A DNA stretch of 64,000 nucleotides, taken from Streptomyces sp. PsTaAH-137. Lineage in GTDB: Bacteria > Actinomycetota > Actinomycetes > Streptomycetales > Streptomycetaceae. Location of the stretch: positions 496,001-560,000 of the forward strand of contig NZ_QLLY01000004.1 in the NCBI RefSeq assembly GCF_003259365.1. The letters run 5' to 3'. The notes under the pieces are model-generated. The model searched no databases, was not told the origin of the DNA, and saw nothing but the letters and a program-made list of their open reading frames with translations. Positions 18,054 to 27,531 of this stretch are shown piece by piece. How positions within the stretch are numbered: the stretch's first letter is position 1; each line of letters begins with the position of its first letter. A program made the translations under genes and the position numbers.

Positions 18054-19082
18054 GTGACTGTGATCGCGACCGAAAGCCTGAGCAAGCGGTTCCCACGGGT
18101 GACCGCGCTTGACCGGCTGACCATGGACATCGGGCCCGGAGTGACCGGGCTCGTGGGTGCCAATGGAGCCGGCAAGTCCACCATGATCAAGATCCTGCTG
18201 GGTCTGTCTCCGGCGACGGAGGGCCGTGCCGAGGTGCTCGGGCTCGACGTCGCCACCAAGGGCGCCGAGATCCGCGAGCGGGTCGGATACATGCCGGAGC
18301 ACGACTGCCTGCCGCCCGACGTCTCGGCCACCGAGTTCGTCGTCCACATGGCGCGCATGTCCGGCCTGCCACCGACCGCGGCCCGCGAGCGCACGGCGGA
18401 CACCCTGCGCCACGTCGGCCTCTACGAGGAGCGCTACCGCCCCATCGGCGGCTACTCGACGGGCATGAAGCAGCGGGTGAAGCTGGCCCAGGCCCTCGTC
18501 CACGACCCGCAGCTGGTCTTCCTGGACGAGCCGACGAACGGCCTGGACCCGGTCGGCCGCGACGACATGCTCGACCTGATCCGCCGGGTGCACAGCGACT
18601 TCGGCATCTCGGTGCTCGTCACCTCGCACCTGCTCGGCGAGCTGGAGCGCACCTGCGACCACGTCGTCGTCATCGACGGCGGCAAGCTGCTGCGCTCGAG
18701 CTCCACCACGGACTTCACCCAGTCCACGGCGACGCTCGCCATCGAGGTCACCGACAGCGACGAACACCCGGACGGCACGGCCGCGATGCGCGAGGCCTTC
18801 GCCCTGCGCGGCATCGAGACGACCACCGGCGGCGAACTGCCCGGCGCCGGCCACACGGTGCTCATCACCGCGCAGGGCGACGAGACGTACGACATCGTGC
18901 GCGACGTCGTCGCCGACCTCGGCCTCGGGCTCGTACGCATGGAGCAGCGCAGGCACCACATCGCGGAGGTCTTCCGGCCCACGGCCGAGCAGCCCGCGGC
19001 CGAGGAGCCTCTCACCGAGCGCGCCGCGGCCTGGGCCGCCACCGCCGCACAGCAGACGGGAGGCGCACGCGATGAGCGTTGA
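18054..19082 (+). CDS. ABC-2 type transporter ATP-binding protein
   Basis: About 342 residues: Walker A GANGAGKST, Q-loop YMPEHD, signature YSTGMKQRVKLAQALVHDP, Walker B LVFLDEPTNGLDP, then a C-terminal extension with an Ala/Glu-rich tail. This is the DrrA/NatA-like class that pairs with ABC-2 permeases. I use the GTG at 18054 (VTVIATESLSKRF); GTGs at 18027 and 18060 are in frame and no ribosome-binding site decides between them. The 3' end overlaps the next gene by 11 bases. Two ATPases and two permeases in one operon suggest a heteromeric exporter or two related ones; substrate unknown. Confidence 0.9.
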   Translation: MTVIATESLSKRFPRVTALDRLTMDIGPGVTGLVGANGAGKSTMIKILLGLSPATEGRAEVLGLDVATKGAEIRERVGYMPEHDCLPPDVSATEFVVHMARMSGLPPTAARERTADTLRHVGLYEERYRPIGGYSTGMKQRVKLAQALVHDPQLVFLDEPTNGLDPVGRDDMLDLIRRVHSDFGISVLVTSHLLGELERTCDHVVVIDGGKLLRSSSTTDFTQSTATLAIEVTDSDEHPDGTAAMREAFALRGIETTTGGELPGAGHTVLITAQGDETYDIVRDVVADLGLGLVRMEQRRHHIAEVFRPTAEQPAAEEPLTERAAAWAATAAQQTGGARDER

Positions 19083-19959
19083 GCCCTTGAGCACGCAGAT
19101 CCACAACATCGGCTACCGCCACTACGACGGCCCGCGCCTGGGCCGCTCCTACGCCCGCCGCTCGCTCTTCTCGCAGAGCCTGCGCGGCGCGTACGGACTG
19201 GGCCGCTCGGCCAAGTCGAAGGTGCTGCCGATGCTGCTCTTCGTCGTGATGTGCGTCCCCGCGCTGATCATGGTCGCGGTCGCCGTCGCCACCAAGGCGA
19301 AGGACCTCCCGCTCGACTACACCCGCTACGCGATCGTCCTCCAGGCGGTCATCGGCCTCTACGTCGCCTCGCAGGCACCCCAGGCCGTCTCCCGCGACCT
19401 GCGCTTCAAGACGGTCCCGCTCTACTTCTCGCGCCCCATCGAGCGCGTCGACTACGTGGCCGCGAAGTACGCGGCCATGGCGTCGGCCCTGTTCATCCTC
19501 ACGGCGGCGCCGCTGATCGTCCTCTACGTAGGCGCTCTGCTCGCCAAGCTGGACTTCACCGAGCAGACCAAGGGATTCGGCCAGGGACTGGTGTCCGTGC
19601 TGCTGCTGTCGCTGCTCTTCGCCGGGATCGGCCTGGTCGTCTCCGCCGTCACCCCGCGCCGCGGCTTCGGCATCGCCGCTGTCATCGCCGTGCTGACCAT
19701 CTCCTACGGAGCGGTCTCCACCGTCCAGGCCATCGCCGAAGCGCAGGACAACGGCGGCGCGGTGTCCTGGCTGGGCCTCTTCTCCCCGATCACCCTCATC
19801 GACGGCGTACAGACCGCCTTCCTGGGCGCCACGTCCGCCTTCCCGGGAGTGCACGGCCCCTCCGCCGGCCAGGGCGTGGTCTATCTGCTCGTCGTCCTCG
19901 GACTCATCGCCGGCTCCTACGGCCTGCTGATGCGCCGCTACCGGAAGGTCGGACTGTGA
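19072..19959 (+). CDS. ABC-2 type transporter permease
   Basis: 295 residues. After a long polar N terminus (IHNIGYRHYDGPRLGRSYARRS) there are six hydrophobic helices, starting with VLPMLLFVVMCVPALIMVAV and ending with VVYLLVVLGLIAGSYGLL. The HYDGPRLG motif is typical for this permease group in actinobacteria. It overlaps the upstream ATPase by 11 bases and the downstream ATPase start by GTGA, so three genes are translationally coupled. Confidence 0.88.
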   Translation: MSVEPLSTQIHNIGYRHYDGPRLGRSYARRSLFSQSLRGAYGLGRSAKSKVLPMLLFVVMCVPALIMVAVAVATKAKDLPLDYTRYAIVLQAVIGLYVASQAPQAVSRDLRFKTVPLYFSRPIERVDYVAAKYAAMASALFILTAAPLIVLYVGALLAKLDFTEQTKGFGQGLVSVLLLSLLFAGIGLVVSAVTPRRGFGIAAVIAVLTISYGAVSTVQAIAEAQDNGGAVSWLGLFSPITLIDGVQTAFLGATSAFPGVHGPSAGQGVVYLLVVLGLIAGSYGLLMRRYRKVGL

Positions 19960-20867
19960 CCGCCATCGAAATCGAGCACGTCTCCCGGTGGTTCGGGAAC
20001 GTCGTCGCCGTCAACGACGTGACGATGACCATCGGCCCCGGCGTCACCGGCCTCCTCGGTCCGAACGGCGCGGGAAAGTCCACGCTGATCAACATGATGG
20101 GCGGCTTCCTCGCCCCGTCGAACGGCACGGTGACGCTCGACGGACAGCCGATCTGGCGCAACGAGCAGATCTACCGCCACATCGGCATCGTCCCCGAGCG
20201 TGAGGGGATGTACGACTTCCTCACGGGCGGCGAATTCGTCGTGGCCAACGCCGAGTTGCACGGCCTCGGCAAGAAGGAGGCGCAAGCGGCGCTCGCCACG
20301 GTCGAGATGGAGTACGCGCAGGACCGCAAGATCTCGACGTACTCCAAGGGCATGCGGCAGCGCGTGAAGATGGCCTCCGCGCTCGTCCACGACCCGTCGG
20401 TGCTGCTCCTGGACGAGCCGTTCAACGGCATGGATCCGCGCCAGCGCATGCAGTTGATGGACCTGCTGCGGCGCATGGGCGACGAGGGCCGCACGGTGCT
20501 GTTCTCCTCGCACATCCTCGAAGAGGTCGAGCAGTTGGCCTCCCACATCGAGGTGATCGTCGCCGGACGGCACGCGGCCAGCGGCGACTTCCGCAAGATC
20601 CGCCGGCTGATGACCGACCGGCCGCACCGCTATCTGATCCGCTCCAGCGACGACCGGGCCCTCGCCGCCGCGCTGATCGCGGACCCGTCGACGGCCGGCA
20701 TCGAGGTCGACCTGAAGGAAGGCGCGCTGCGGATCCAGGCCGTCGACTTCGGCCGGTTCACGACACTGCTGCCGAAGCTCGCACGCGAGCACGGCATCCG
20801 CCTGCTCACCGTCTCGCCGTCCGACGAGTCCCTCGAGTCCGTCTTCTCTTATCTGGTCGCGGCCTAG
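19956..20867 (+). CDS. ABC-2 type transporter ATP-binding protein
   Basis: 303 residues beginning at a GTG inside the permease stop (GTGA). Walker A is GPNGAGKST, the signature YSKGMRQRVKMASALVHDP and Walker B VLLLDEPFNGMDP, followed by SSHILEEVEQLA and a C-terminal domain of about 90 residues. It is a paralogue of the ATPase at 18054-19082 (same domain order, similar signature), which suggests an ancient duplication of the ATPase-permease pair. Confidence 0.92.
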   Translation: MTAIEIEHVSRWFGNVVAVNDVTMTIGPGVTGLLGPNGAGKSTLINMMGGFLAPSNGTVTLDGQPIWRNEQIYRHIGIVPEREGMYDFLTGGEFVVANAELHGLGKKEAQAALATVEMEYAQDRKISTYSKGMRQRVKMASALVHDPSVLLLDEPFNGMDPRQRMQLMDLLRRMGDEGRTVLFSSHILEEVEQLASHIEVIVAGRHAASGDFRKIRRLMTDRPHRYLIRSSDDRALAAALIADPSTAGIEVDLKEGALRIQAVDFGRFTTLLPKLAREHGIRLLTVSPSDESLESVFSYLVAA

Positions 20868-20887
20868 TCACGGCACAGGAGGCCCTG

Positions 20888-21607
20888 ATGTACGACCCCA
20901 CTGTCGCCCGGCTCACCTACCGGGCTCTGCTCGGCCGCCGCCGGGCCCTCATCCTCTTCGCGCTGCCGCTGCTGCTCATCGTGATCTCCGGACTGGTCCG
21001 CGGGCTGACCGGAGCCGACGACCAGACCGCCGCCGACGTGCTCGGCGGGTTCGCGCTCGCCACGATGGTGCCGCTGATCGGTGTCATCGCGGGCACCGGC
21101 GCGATCGGCCCCGAGATCGACGACGGATCGGTCGTCTATCTGCTGGCCAAGCCGGTCAAGCGGCCCACGATCATCTTCACCAAGCTCATCGTCGCCATTG
21201 CCGTGACCATGGTGTTCTCGGCCGTCCCGACGCTGATCGCGGGCCTGATCCTGAACGGGAACGGGCAGCAGATCGCCGTCGCCTACACAGTCGCCGCCCT
21301 GGTGGCCTCGATCGCGTACGCCGCGATCTTCCTGCTGCTCGGCACGGTCACCCGGCACGCGGTCGTCTTCGGCCTCGTCTACGCCCTCGTCTGGGAGGCG
21401 CTGTTCGGCTCGCTGGTCGCCGGGGCGCGCACGCTCAGCGTCCAGCAGTGGTCCCTCGCCGTGGCCCACAAGGTGACCGGCGGCGACCTCGTCACCTCGG
21501 ACGTCGGCCTGCCGCTCGCGACGGTGCTGCTGGTGGCCGTGACCGTCCTGGCGACCTGGTACGCCGGGCAGAAGCTGCGGTCGCTGAAGCTGGCGGGGGA
21601 GGAGTAG
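20888..21607 (+). CDS. ABC-2 type transporter permease
   Basis: 239 residues with six predicted helices (ALILFALPLLLIVISGLV, GGFALATMVPLIGVIAGTGA, FTKLIVAIAVTMVFSAVPT and so on). IGPEIDDGSVVYLLAKPV is the cytoplasmic loop motif of this permease group. The start ATG follows AGGAGG by about five bases and lies 20 bases after the second ATPase. A strong hairpin about 90 bases downstream closes the operon. Confidence 0.88.
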   Translation: MYDPTVARLTYRALLGRRRALILFALPLLLIVISGLVRGLTGADDQTAADVLGGFALATMVPLIGVIAGTGAIGPEIDDGSVVYLLAKPVKRPTIIFTKLIVAIAVTMVFSAVPTLIAGLILNGNGQQIAVAYTVAALVASIAYAAIFLLLGTVTRHAVVFGLVYALVWEALFGSLVAGARTLSVQQWSLAVAHKVTGGDLVTSDVGLPLATVLLVAVTVLATWYAGQKLRSLKLAGEE

Positions 21608-21698
21608 CCCCGGCCCGGCACGGCCTCGACGTCGGCCGGTGCGTCGGCGGGTCGTCGGCCGGTGGTCGGCCGTGGTGTCGGTCTTGATGTGGATTTGA

Positions 21699-21726
21699 CC
21701 CTCCCACCCGCACACTGGTGGGAGGG
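21699..21726 (+). terminator. Hairpin after the ABC operon
   Basis: CCCTCCCACC at 21699-21708 pairs perfectly with GGTGGGAGGG at 21717-21726 around an eight-base loop. No T-tract follows, which is usual for Streptomyces terminators. It lies between the ABC operon and the next same-strand gene. Confidence 0.7.
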
Positions 21727-21811
21727 CGCACTGCCCGATATGCACCTGTCCGCACCCGTGCGTACCCGCCCGCACACCTCACGCCGATACGACACCCGAG
21801 GAGGACCCGCC

Positions 21812-22021
21812 ATGGCCGCGGAGCACGACGCCTGGGACGACGTGGTCCTGGATGCCGACTTCATACGCGACGCGGAGACGGCCGAGCCGTCCGCGCGGGC
21901 CCGCATGCTCACGGCCCGGTGGAGCAGGGAAGCTCCCGAGCCGCAGCCGTGGCGGTCCGACGAGCCGCCCGCCGGATGGTTCTTCAGCAAGGCGCGGCGC
22001 AGGAAATGGCGCCGTCGATGA
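21812..22021 (+). CDS. Small conserved-looking protein, function unknown
   Basis: 69 residues starting at an ATG ten bases after GAGGAGG. The product starts MAAEHDAWDDVVLDADFIRD, is acidic in the first half and ends in a strongly basic FFSKARRRKWRRR tail after PPAGWFF. Size, good ribosome-binding site and even codon use support a real gene. I do not recognise a family; the basic tail could bind nucleic acid or membrane. Confidence 0.7.
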   Translation: MAAEHDAWDDVVLDADFIRDAETAEPSARARMLTARWSREAPEPQPWRSDEPPAGWFFSKARRRKWRRR

Positions 22022-22285
22022 TCACCGGCGATTAATTCGGTGGCGGTGAACTCCGCGCCGGGGCACAGTAGTTGTGTCACCACGCCGGTTCCGCTCAAAC
22101 ACCGGCGTCCATCCACCGGGAGAGGAGCGCGACGATGTTGGTCAGTAGTCCGTCGAGCTCCCGACAGGGCAGCCCGAGGCGTGCTCCGGAGTAGTCACTG
22201 CACTCCGTGGAGCCCCGCCCTGGGGGCGCTGCCCGGGGCGGCCGCTTCGAGCACGTGCCCTTCGCGGCGCGTGGGCCGCCCACCC

Positions 22286-22373
<88 letters not shown>

Positions 22374-22415
22374 CCTGCTGAACCGTACGAGGGTCAGGCC
22401 CGCGAGCAGCGGGTC

Positions 22416-23243
22416 TCAGCCCACCAGCAACCGTTCCAGCACCACCGCGATGCCGTCCTCGGCGTTCGACGTCGTCACCTCGTCGGCGACGGCCTTGAGC
22501 TGGGCGTGGGCGTTGGCCATGGCGACGCCGTGGGCGGCCCAGCCAAACATCGGGATGTCGTTGGGCATGTCGCCGAACGCGATGGTGCCCGCCGCCTTCA
22601 CACCGAGCCGACGGGCCGCGAGTGACAGGCCCGTGGCCTTGGACAGGCCCAGCGGAAGCAGCTCCACGATGCCCTCGCCCGCCATCGTGACGCCCACCAG
22701 ATCACCGGCCGTGGCCCGCGCGACCTCCGCGAGCTCGTCGTCGGTGAGGCCCGGGTGCTGCACGTACACCTTGTTCAGTGGCGCGGCCCACAGCTCGGAG
22801 ACGTCCGTGAACGGGACGGCCGGCAGATGCCCCTCGCCCACCTCGTAGCCGGGGCCGACGATGACCTCGCCCTCCAGCCCGTCCCGGCTCGCGGCGAGCG
22901 CCAGCGGGCCGAGCTCCGCCTCGATCTTGGAGAGCGCGAGGCCCGCCAGCTGCCGGTCGAGCGTCACGGAGGTGAGCAGCCGGTGCTCCCCCGCGTGGTA
23001 CACCTGCGCGCCCTGGCCGCACACCGCGAGTCCGTCGTAGCCGAGGTCGTCGAGGATGTGGCGGGTCCAGGGCACGGCCCTGCCGGTCACGACGATGTGC
23101 GCGGCACCCGCCGCGGTGGCCGCGACGAGCGCCTCACGCGTGCGCTCGGAGACGGTCTCGTCGGGCCGCAGGAGCGTTCCGTCGAGGTCCGTCGCGACGA
23201 GCTGGTACGGGAAGGCGGGGGCGGAGGGAGCGGGCTGGCTCAC
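22416..23243 (-). CDS. HAD superfamily hydrolase, Cof type
   Basis: 275 residues. Motif I LVATDLDGTLLRPD, motif II IVVTGRAV, motif III region SKATGLSLAARRLG, motif IV AFGDMPNDIPMFGWA. It is a paralogue of the protein at 5987-6886, with closely matching motifs. The GTG at 23243 (VSQPAPSAPAFPYQL) is preceded by GGAG eleven bases upstream. It follows serS on the same strand (79-base gap) and probably shares its transcript; a similar neighbourhood is common in Streptomyces. Substrate unknown. Confidence 0.9.
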   Translation of the reverse strand: MSQPAPSAPAFPYQLVATDLDGTLLRPDETVSERTREALVAATAAGAAHIVVTGRAVPWTRHILDDLGYDGLAVCGQGAQVYHAGEHRLLTSVTLDRQLAGLALSKIEAELGPLALAASRDGLEGEVIVGPGYEVGEGHLPAVPFTDVSELWAAPLNKVYVQHPGLTDDELAEVARATAGDLVGVTMAGEGIVELLPLGLSKATGLSLAARRLGVKAAGTIAFGDMPNDIPMFGWAAHGVAMANAHAQLKAVADEVTTSNAEDGIAVVLERLLVG

Positions 23244-23322
23244 GTGACGTTCGGCTCCAGGCTGTACAGAGGTGCAGACGTACGGACCGCCGCCGACTGC
23301 CGCGGTCCGCCGAGGACTGCTC

Positions 23323-24606
23323 TTACTTGGGGTCCAGGGTGGTGCGTCCCCCAAGGTACGGCCGGAGCACCTCCGGGACGCGCACCGAGCCGTCGGCCTG
23401 CTGGTGGTTCTCCAGGATCGCCACGATGGTGCGCGGGACAGCGCAGAGCGTGCCGTTCAGCGTCGACAGCGGCTGCACCACCTTCTTGCCGTCGCGGTCG
23501 TCGCGCATCCGGATGGACAGGCGGCGCGCCTGGAAACCGTCGCAGTTCGAGGCCGAGGTCAGCTCGCGGTACTTGCCCTGGGTCGGGATCCACGCCTCGC
23601 AGTCGAACTTGCGCGAGGCCGAGGAGCCGAGGTCACCGGTGGCGACGTCGATCACCTGGAACGGCAGCTCCAGGCCGGTCAGCCACTGCTTCTCCCACTC
23701 CAGGAGACGCTGGTGCTCGTTCTCCGCGTCGTCCGGGTGGACGTACGAGAACATCTCGACCTTGTCGAACTGGTGCACGCGGAAGATGCCGCGGGTGTCC
23801 TTGCCGTACGTGCCCGCCTCGCGGCGGAAGCAGGGCGAGAAGCCGGCGTAGCGCAGCGGCAGCTGGTTCGCCTCGACGATCTCGTCCATGTGGTACGCGG
23901 CGAGCGGGACCTCGGAGGTGCCGACCAGGTAGTAGTCGTCCTTCTCCAGGTGGTACACGTTCTCCGCGGCCTGGCCGAGGAAGCCGGTGCCCTCCATGGC
24001 GCGCGGGCGCACCAGGGCGGGGGTCAGCATCGGCGTGAAGCCGGCCTCGGTGGCCTGGGCGATCGCCGCGTTGACCAGCGCCAGCTCGAGCAGGGCGCCG
24101 ACGCCGGTGAGGTAGTAGAAGCGCGAGCCCGAGACCTTCGCGCCGCGCTCGACGTCGATGGCGCCGAGCGCCTCGCCGAGCTCCAGGTGGTCCTTGGGCT
24201 CGAAGCCCTCGGCGCCGAAGTCGCGGATCGTGCCGTGCGTCTCCAGGACGACGAAGTCCTCCTCGCCGCCGCGCGGGACGTCGGGGTGCACGATGTTCCC
24301 CAGCTGGAGGGCGAGTCGCTGCGACTCCTCCTCGGCCTCGCGCTGCTCGGCCTCGGCCGCCTTCACGGCGGCGGACAGCTCGCCGGTCTTCTTCAGCAGC
24401 TCCTGGCGCTCCTCGGGGGAGGCCTTGGGGATCAGCTTGCCGAGCGTCTTCTGCTCGTTGCGGAGTTCGTCGAAGCGGAGCCCGGACGACCTGCGCCGCT
24501 CGTCGGCGGACAGGACGGAGTCGACGAGCGCGACGTCCTCTCCACGGGCGCGCTGGGAGGCGCGAACACGGTCGGGGTCCTCACGGAGCAGGCGAAGGTC
24601 AATCAC
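23323..24606 (-). CDS. serS: Seryl-tRNA synthetase
   Basis: 427 residues, full length. The N-terminal coiled-coil arm that grips the tRNA long variable arm is visible (about residues 35-110, [19 protein letters not shown] onward), followed by the class II catalytic core: motif 1 around [21 protein letters not shown], motif 2 [21 protein letters not shown] and motif 3 near the end ([19 protein letters not shown]). It charges tRNA-Ser with serine. Both serine tRNAs in this window (GCU at 22286, UGA at 43030) would be its substrates. Confidence 0.97.
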   Translation of the reverse strand: MIDLRLLREDPDRVRASQRARGEDVALVDSVLSADERRRSSGLRFDELRNEQKTLGKLIPKASPEERQELLKKTGELSAAVKAAEAEQREAEEESQRLALQLGNIVHPDVPRGGEEDFVVLETHGTIRDFGAEGFEPKDHLELGEALGAIDVERGAKVSGSRFYYLTGVGALLELALVNAAIAQATEAGFTPMLTPALVRPRAMEGTGFLGQAAENVYHLEKDDYYLVGTSEVPLAAYHMDEIVEANQLPLRYAGFSPCFRREAGTYGKDTRGIFRVHQFDKVEMFSYVHPDDAENEHQRLLEWEKQWLTGLELPFQVIDVATGDLGSSASRKFDCEAWIPTQGKYRELTSASNCDGFQARRLSIRMRDDRDGKKVVQPLSTLNGTLCAVPRTIVAILENHQQADGSVRVPEVLRPYLGGRTTLDPK

Positions 24607-24812
24607 CCCTCCAGGCTACCGGTGCGCGGATCCGGGCCACGACCCGATATCCGGTGCGTTGCTTTATGCCCTATTTGCCGGAATGTGAATTGTGCGCGGA
24701 AGGTCGGCCCGTGGGGCGGGTCAAGGGAAACGCCCGTATTCCCTGGAAAGAGGCAGATCGGTCTCGGCGCCTTGACTCGACTCCCTTGCGTGGACGGGGA
24801 CTTGGACTCCCG

Positions 24813-25124
24813 TTGTCCACAGAAACGCACAGGCTCAAGAGGTTATCCACAGGCTGTGAGAAAGGGCTGTGGATGCCGGAGGAGATCATTCCGAAAGCCG
24901 CATGTATCGCGAAGGATTCCCGTTCCAAACCCTCCTCATACTCACTTTCGGGTGGAATTGCTTCACTCCAAAGAGTTGATCAAGGGAAAAGAGTGGACGA
25001 GGGGTGACGTGCGTGGCTGTGGATGCACTTGCGGCCTGTAGGGCGATTTGTCGACCATGTCACGCCTTGCTGTCGACTTGTCCCCAGGTCGAGATGCGGA
25101 CCTGTGGATAACTCTTGTGGACGA
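24813..25124. promoter_or_regulatory. DnaA-box cluster 3 (largest)
   Basis: Perfect TTGTCCACA at 24813-24821, perfect TTATCCACA at 24843-24851 and perfect reverse TGTGGATAA at 25103-25111 are joined by degenerate boxes TGTGGATGC at 24868-24876 and 25018-25026 and TGTGGACGA at 25116-25124. Six boxes in about 310 bases of non-coding DNA. In S. coelicolor, DnaA-box clusters flanking oriC have been reported to titrate DnaA; this could be a counterpart. Confidence 0.6.
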
Positions 25125-25189
25125 AGAAAATCCGCTGGTAGGACAGGGTGCGGAAGCAGGAAGAAGCCGGACTGGACGGTGGAGAATCC

Positions 25190-25240
25190 GCCCGAAACCC
25201 GCCTGGAACCCGCCTGGACCCCGCCCGAAACCCGCCTGGA
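25190..25240. repeat. Short direct repeats after pheA
   Basis: The 18-mer GCCCGAAACCCGCCTGGA occurs at 25190-25207 and again at 25223-25240, and its core ACCCGCCTGGA occurs a third time at 25208-25218. They lie just past the pheA stop. A slippage-type expansion is the simplest origin. Confidence 0.6.
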
Positions 25241-25258
25241 TCCCGGCTGGTCAGCCGG

Positions 25259-26191
25259 TCAGAACCGCCCGTCCTGGCAGCGCGCCAGCCAGTCCGACGC
25301 CGCCACGAACTCGCCGTCCGACGTCCCCGTCCGCGGCTCCCGCACATCGGCGACGGCGACCCCCGCCCGCGGATACGAGCCGAGGAAACGGACCTGCGGG
25401 CACGCCCGCTTCAGGCCCATCAGCGCCTCGGCGACCCTGCGGTCGGAGATGTGCCCCTCCGCGTCGATCGCGAAGCAGTAGTCACCGATGCCCTTCCCGG
25501 TCGGCCGGGACTGCAGCAGCATCAGGTTGACGCCACGGATGGCGAACTCCTGGAGCAGTTCCATCAGCGCACCGGGATGGTCCTCGCGCTGCCAGATGAC
25601 CACCGACGTCTTGTCCGCCCCGGTCGGCGCAGCGGGCCGGGCCGGCCGGCCGACGAGCACGAAGCGGGTCTGCGCGTTCTCCGCGTCGTGGATCTCGGTG
25701 ACCAGCGGTTCGAGCCCGTACGTGGACGCGGCGAAGGCGCCGGCGAACGCGGCGTCGAACCGGCCCTCCTGCACGAGCCGCGCCCCGTCCGCGTTCGACG
25801 CCGAGGACTCCCAGGTCACGTCGGGAAGGTGGGCCTGCATCCAGTTGCGGACCTGCGGCTGCGCGGCCGGGTGCGCGGTGACCGTCTTGATGTCGCCCAG
25901 CTTCGTGCCGGGCCGCACCAGCAGCGCGAAGGTGATGTCGAGCAGCACCTCGCGGTAGATCATCAGCGGCGCGCCCGCCACCAGCTCGTCGAGGGTGGTG
26001 GTGATGCCGCCCTCGACCGAGTTCTCGATCGGCACGAACGCAGCCTCGGCCTCGCCGCTGCGGACCGCGTCCAGCGCGGCCGGGACCGACACGACGGGCA
26101 TGAGCTCCCGGGTGGCCGCCTCCGGAAGCGTGCGCAGGGCGACTTCGGTGAAGGTGCCTTCGGGACCGAGGTACGCATAGCTGGCTGGCAT
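25259..26191 (-). CDS. pheA: Prephenate dehydratase
   Basis: 310 residues. The N terminus YAYLGPEGTFTE and VPIENSVEGG are hallmark dehydratase motifs; SNADGARLVQEGRFDAAFAG includes the conserved catalytic-site region, and a C-terminal ACT domain (VVIWQREDHPGALMELLQEF, then NLMLLQSRPTGKGIGDYCF) gives phenylalanine feedback control. It converts prephenate to phenylpyruvate in phenylalanine synthesis. This is the stand-alone dehydratase form without chorismate mutase, as usual in actinobacteria. Confidence 0.95.
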   Translation of the reverse strand: MPASYAYLGPEGTFTEVALRTLPEAATRELMPVVSVPAALDAVRSGEAEAAFVPIENSVEGGITTTLDELVAGAPLMIYREVLLDITFALLVRPGTKLGDIKTVTAHPAAQPQVRNWMQAHLPDVTWESSASNADGARLVQEGRFDAAFAGAFAASTYGLEPLVTEIHDAENAQTRFVLVGRPARPAAPTGADKTSVVIWQREDHPGALMELLQEFAIRGVNLMLLQSRPTGKGIGDYCFAIDAEGHISDRRVAEALMGLKRACPQVRFLGSYPRAGVAVADVREPRTGTSDGEFVAASDWLARCQDGRF

Positions 26192-26235
26192 GAGGTCACC
26201 CTAATGGGCCTGGCCCCGCCCGGCTCACGGAAGCG

Positions 26236-27525
26236 TCACGCCTCCAGCAACGCCTGTCCCACGTACCCGCCCTTGTCCGCGCCGCCCGGCACCGCGAACA
26301 GCCCGCTCGCCTCGTGGCGGATGAACCGCGACAGCGCGTCGCCGCGGTCGAGCTTGCGCTGCACGGGGACGAAGCCGCGCAGCGGGTCCGCCTGCCAGCA
26401 GACGAAGAGCAGGCCCGCGTCGGGGACGCCGTCCGTGCCGATGCCGTCGTGGAAGGAGAACGGGCGGCGCAGCATCGCCGCCCCGCCGTTCTGGTCCGGA
26501 CGGCTGATACGCGCATGGGCGTTGAGCGGGACGACGAGATCGCCGTTCCCGTCCGTTTTGTCGAGCTTCATCTCGGTGCTCTCGTCGCCCCCGGTCAGCG
26601 GCGCGCCCGTCGACTTCCTGCGCCCGATGACGGCCTCCTGCGCCGCGACCGACTGCTCCTCCCAGTCGTCGAGGAGCATCCGGATCCGGCGGACGACCGC
26701 GTACGAGCCGTGCCCCATCCACGCGGGCGACTGCGCCGAGCCCGACGCGGGCACGAAGATCCGCCGGTCGAAGTCGGCGTCGGACGTCTTCGGGTTGTCG
26801 GTGCCGTCGATCTGGCCCATCAGATTGCGGGTCGTCATCGGCCGGGCGGTGGCGCCGGGCGAGCGGTTGAAGCCGTTCATCTGCCAGCGGACCTTCGCCG
26901 CGCTCCCCGCGTCCTTCTGGATCGCGCGCAGGGCGTGGAAGGCGACGAGCCCGTCGTCGGCGCCGATCTGCACCCACAGGTCGCCGTTGCTGCGCGCCTT
27001 GTCGAGGTGGTCGGAGAAGAAGTCGGGCAGCGGGTCCAGGGCACCCGGGCGCTGCTTCTCCAGACCCGTACGGGAGAAGAAGCTGTGGCCGAAACCGAAG
27101 GTGACGCTGAGGGAGGACGGGCCCGCGTCTCGGGCGACATCGGTGTCCCCGGACGTCATCGGTTCGCCCGCCATCAGCCGCTCCGCCGTCGCCGACCAGC
27201 GGCGCAGCAGCGCGGTGGCCTCCTTGCGGCCCGCGCCCGCCGCCAGGTCGAAGGCGACGAGATGGCCGCGGGCCTGCATCGGCGTGGTGATGCCGGGCTG
27301 ATGTTTCCCGTGAAACATCACCGCGTCGGTGCCGAGCGACGTCAACGCCTGCGGCTGCTCGGGGGAGTTCGAGGACGCCACGGCGTACCCCGCTCCCGCG
27401 CCGACGGCGCCCAGGGCGACGCCGGTCGCGCCCGCCGTACCGATCAGCCGGCGCCGGGTGATGCCGGGGGCCGCCGCGGTACCGCTCTCGGAGTCGGCCT
27501 GGGTGTCGGCCTGGATGTCAGCCAT
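26236..27525 (-). CDS. dtpA: Tat-exported dye-decolorising haem peroxidase (DtpA/EfeB-like)
   Basis: 429 residues. A Tat signal (TRRRLIGTAGATGVALGAVG) precedes a DyP fold. The GxxDG motif is GQIDGTDN, with the proximal haem His expected in the C-terminal half (FIRHEASG) and the distal Arg downstream of the motif. Gene order (DyP, CopCD-like, PCuAC, Sco, YcnI) matches the S. lividans/S. coelicolor locus whose DtpA works with extracellular copper enzymes, including maturation of the copper-radical oxidase GlxA. The alternative name EfeB (iron uptake) is unlikely here because no efeU/efeO is near. Seven bases separate it from the upstream copCD-like gene. Confidence 0.9.
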   Translation of the reverse strand: MADIQADTQADSESGTAAAPGITRRRLIGTAGATGVALGAVGAGAGYAVASSNSPEQPQALTSLGTDAVMFHGKHQPGITTPMQARGHLVAFDLAAGAGRKEATALLRRWSATAERLMAGEPMTSGDTDVARDAGPSSLSVTFGFGHSFFSRTGLEKQRPGALDPLPDFFSDHLDKARSNGDLWVQIGADDGLVAFHALRAIQKDAGSAAKVRWQMNGFNRSPGATARPMTTRNLMGQIDGTDNPKTSDADFDRRIFVPASGSAQSPAWMGHGSYAVVRRIRMLLDDWEEQSVAAQEAVIGRRKSTGAPLTGGDESTEMKLDKTDGNGDLVVPLNAHARISRPDQNGGAAMLRRPFSFHDGIGTDGVPDAGLLFVCWQADPLRGFVPVQRKLDRGDALSRFIRHEASGLFAVPGGADKGGYVGQALLEA

Positions 27526-27531
27526 GGTGGT

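Larger units (their letters stand above)
24607..25258. other. Non-coding gap between serS and pheA
   Basis: 652 bases without a convincing gene. The right-hand part of the serS promoter is here (relatively A+T-rich stretch 24640-24700), followed by the DnaA-box cluster and, next to the pheA stop, short direct repeats. Open frames crossing the gap have poor codon bias. Confidence 0.7.

Noticed and set aside
22135..22194. Tiny 19-codon frame after GAGGAG upstream of tRNA-Ser
   Set aside because: Too short, Ser/Arg-rich without recognisable pattern, and no downstream partner.
26236..27525. EfeB iron-uptake role for the DyP peroxidase
   Set aside because: No efeU or efeO neighbour; the surrounding genes are all copper-handling, matching the DtpA locus.
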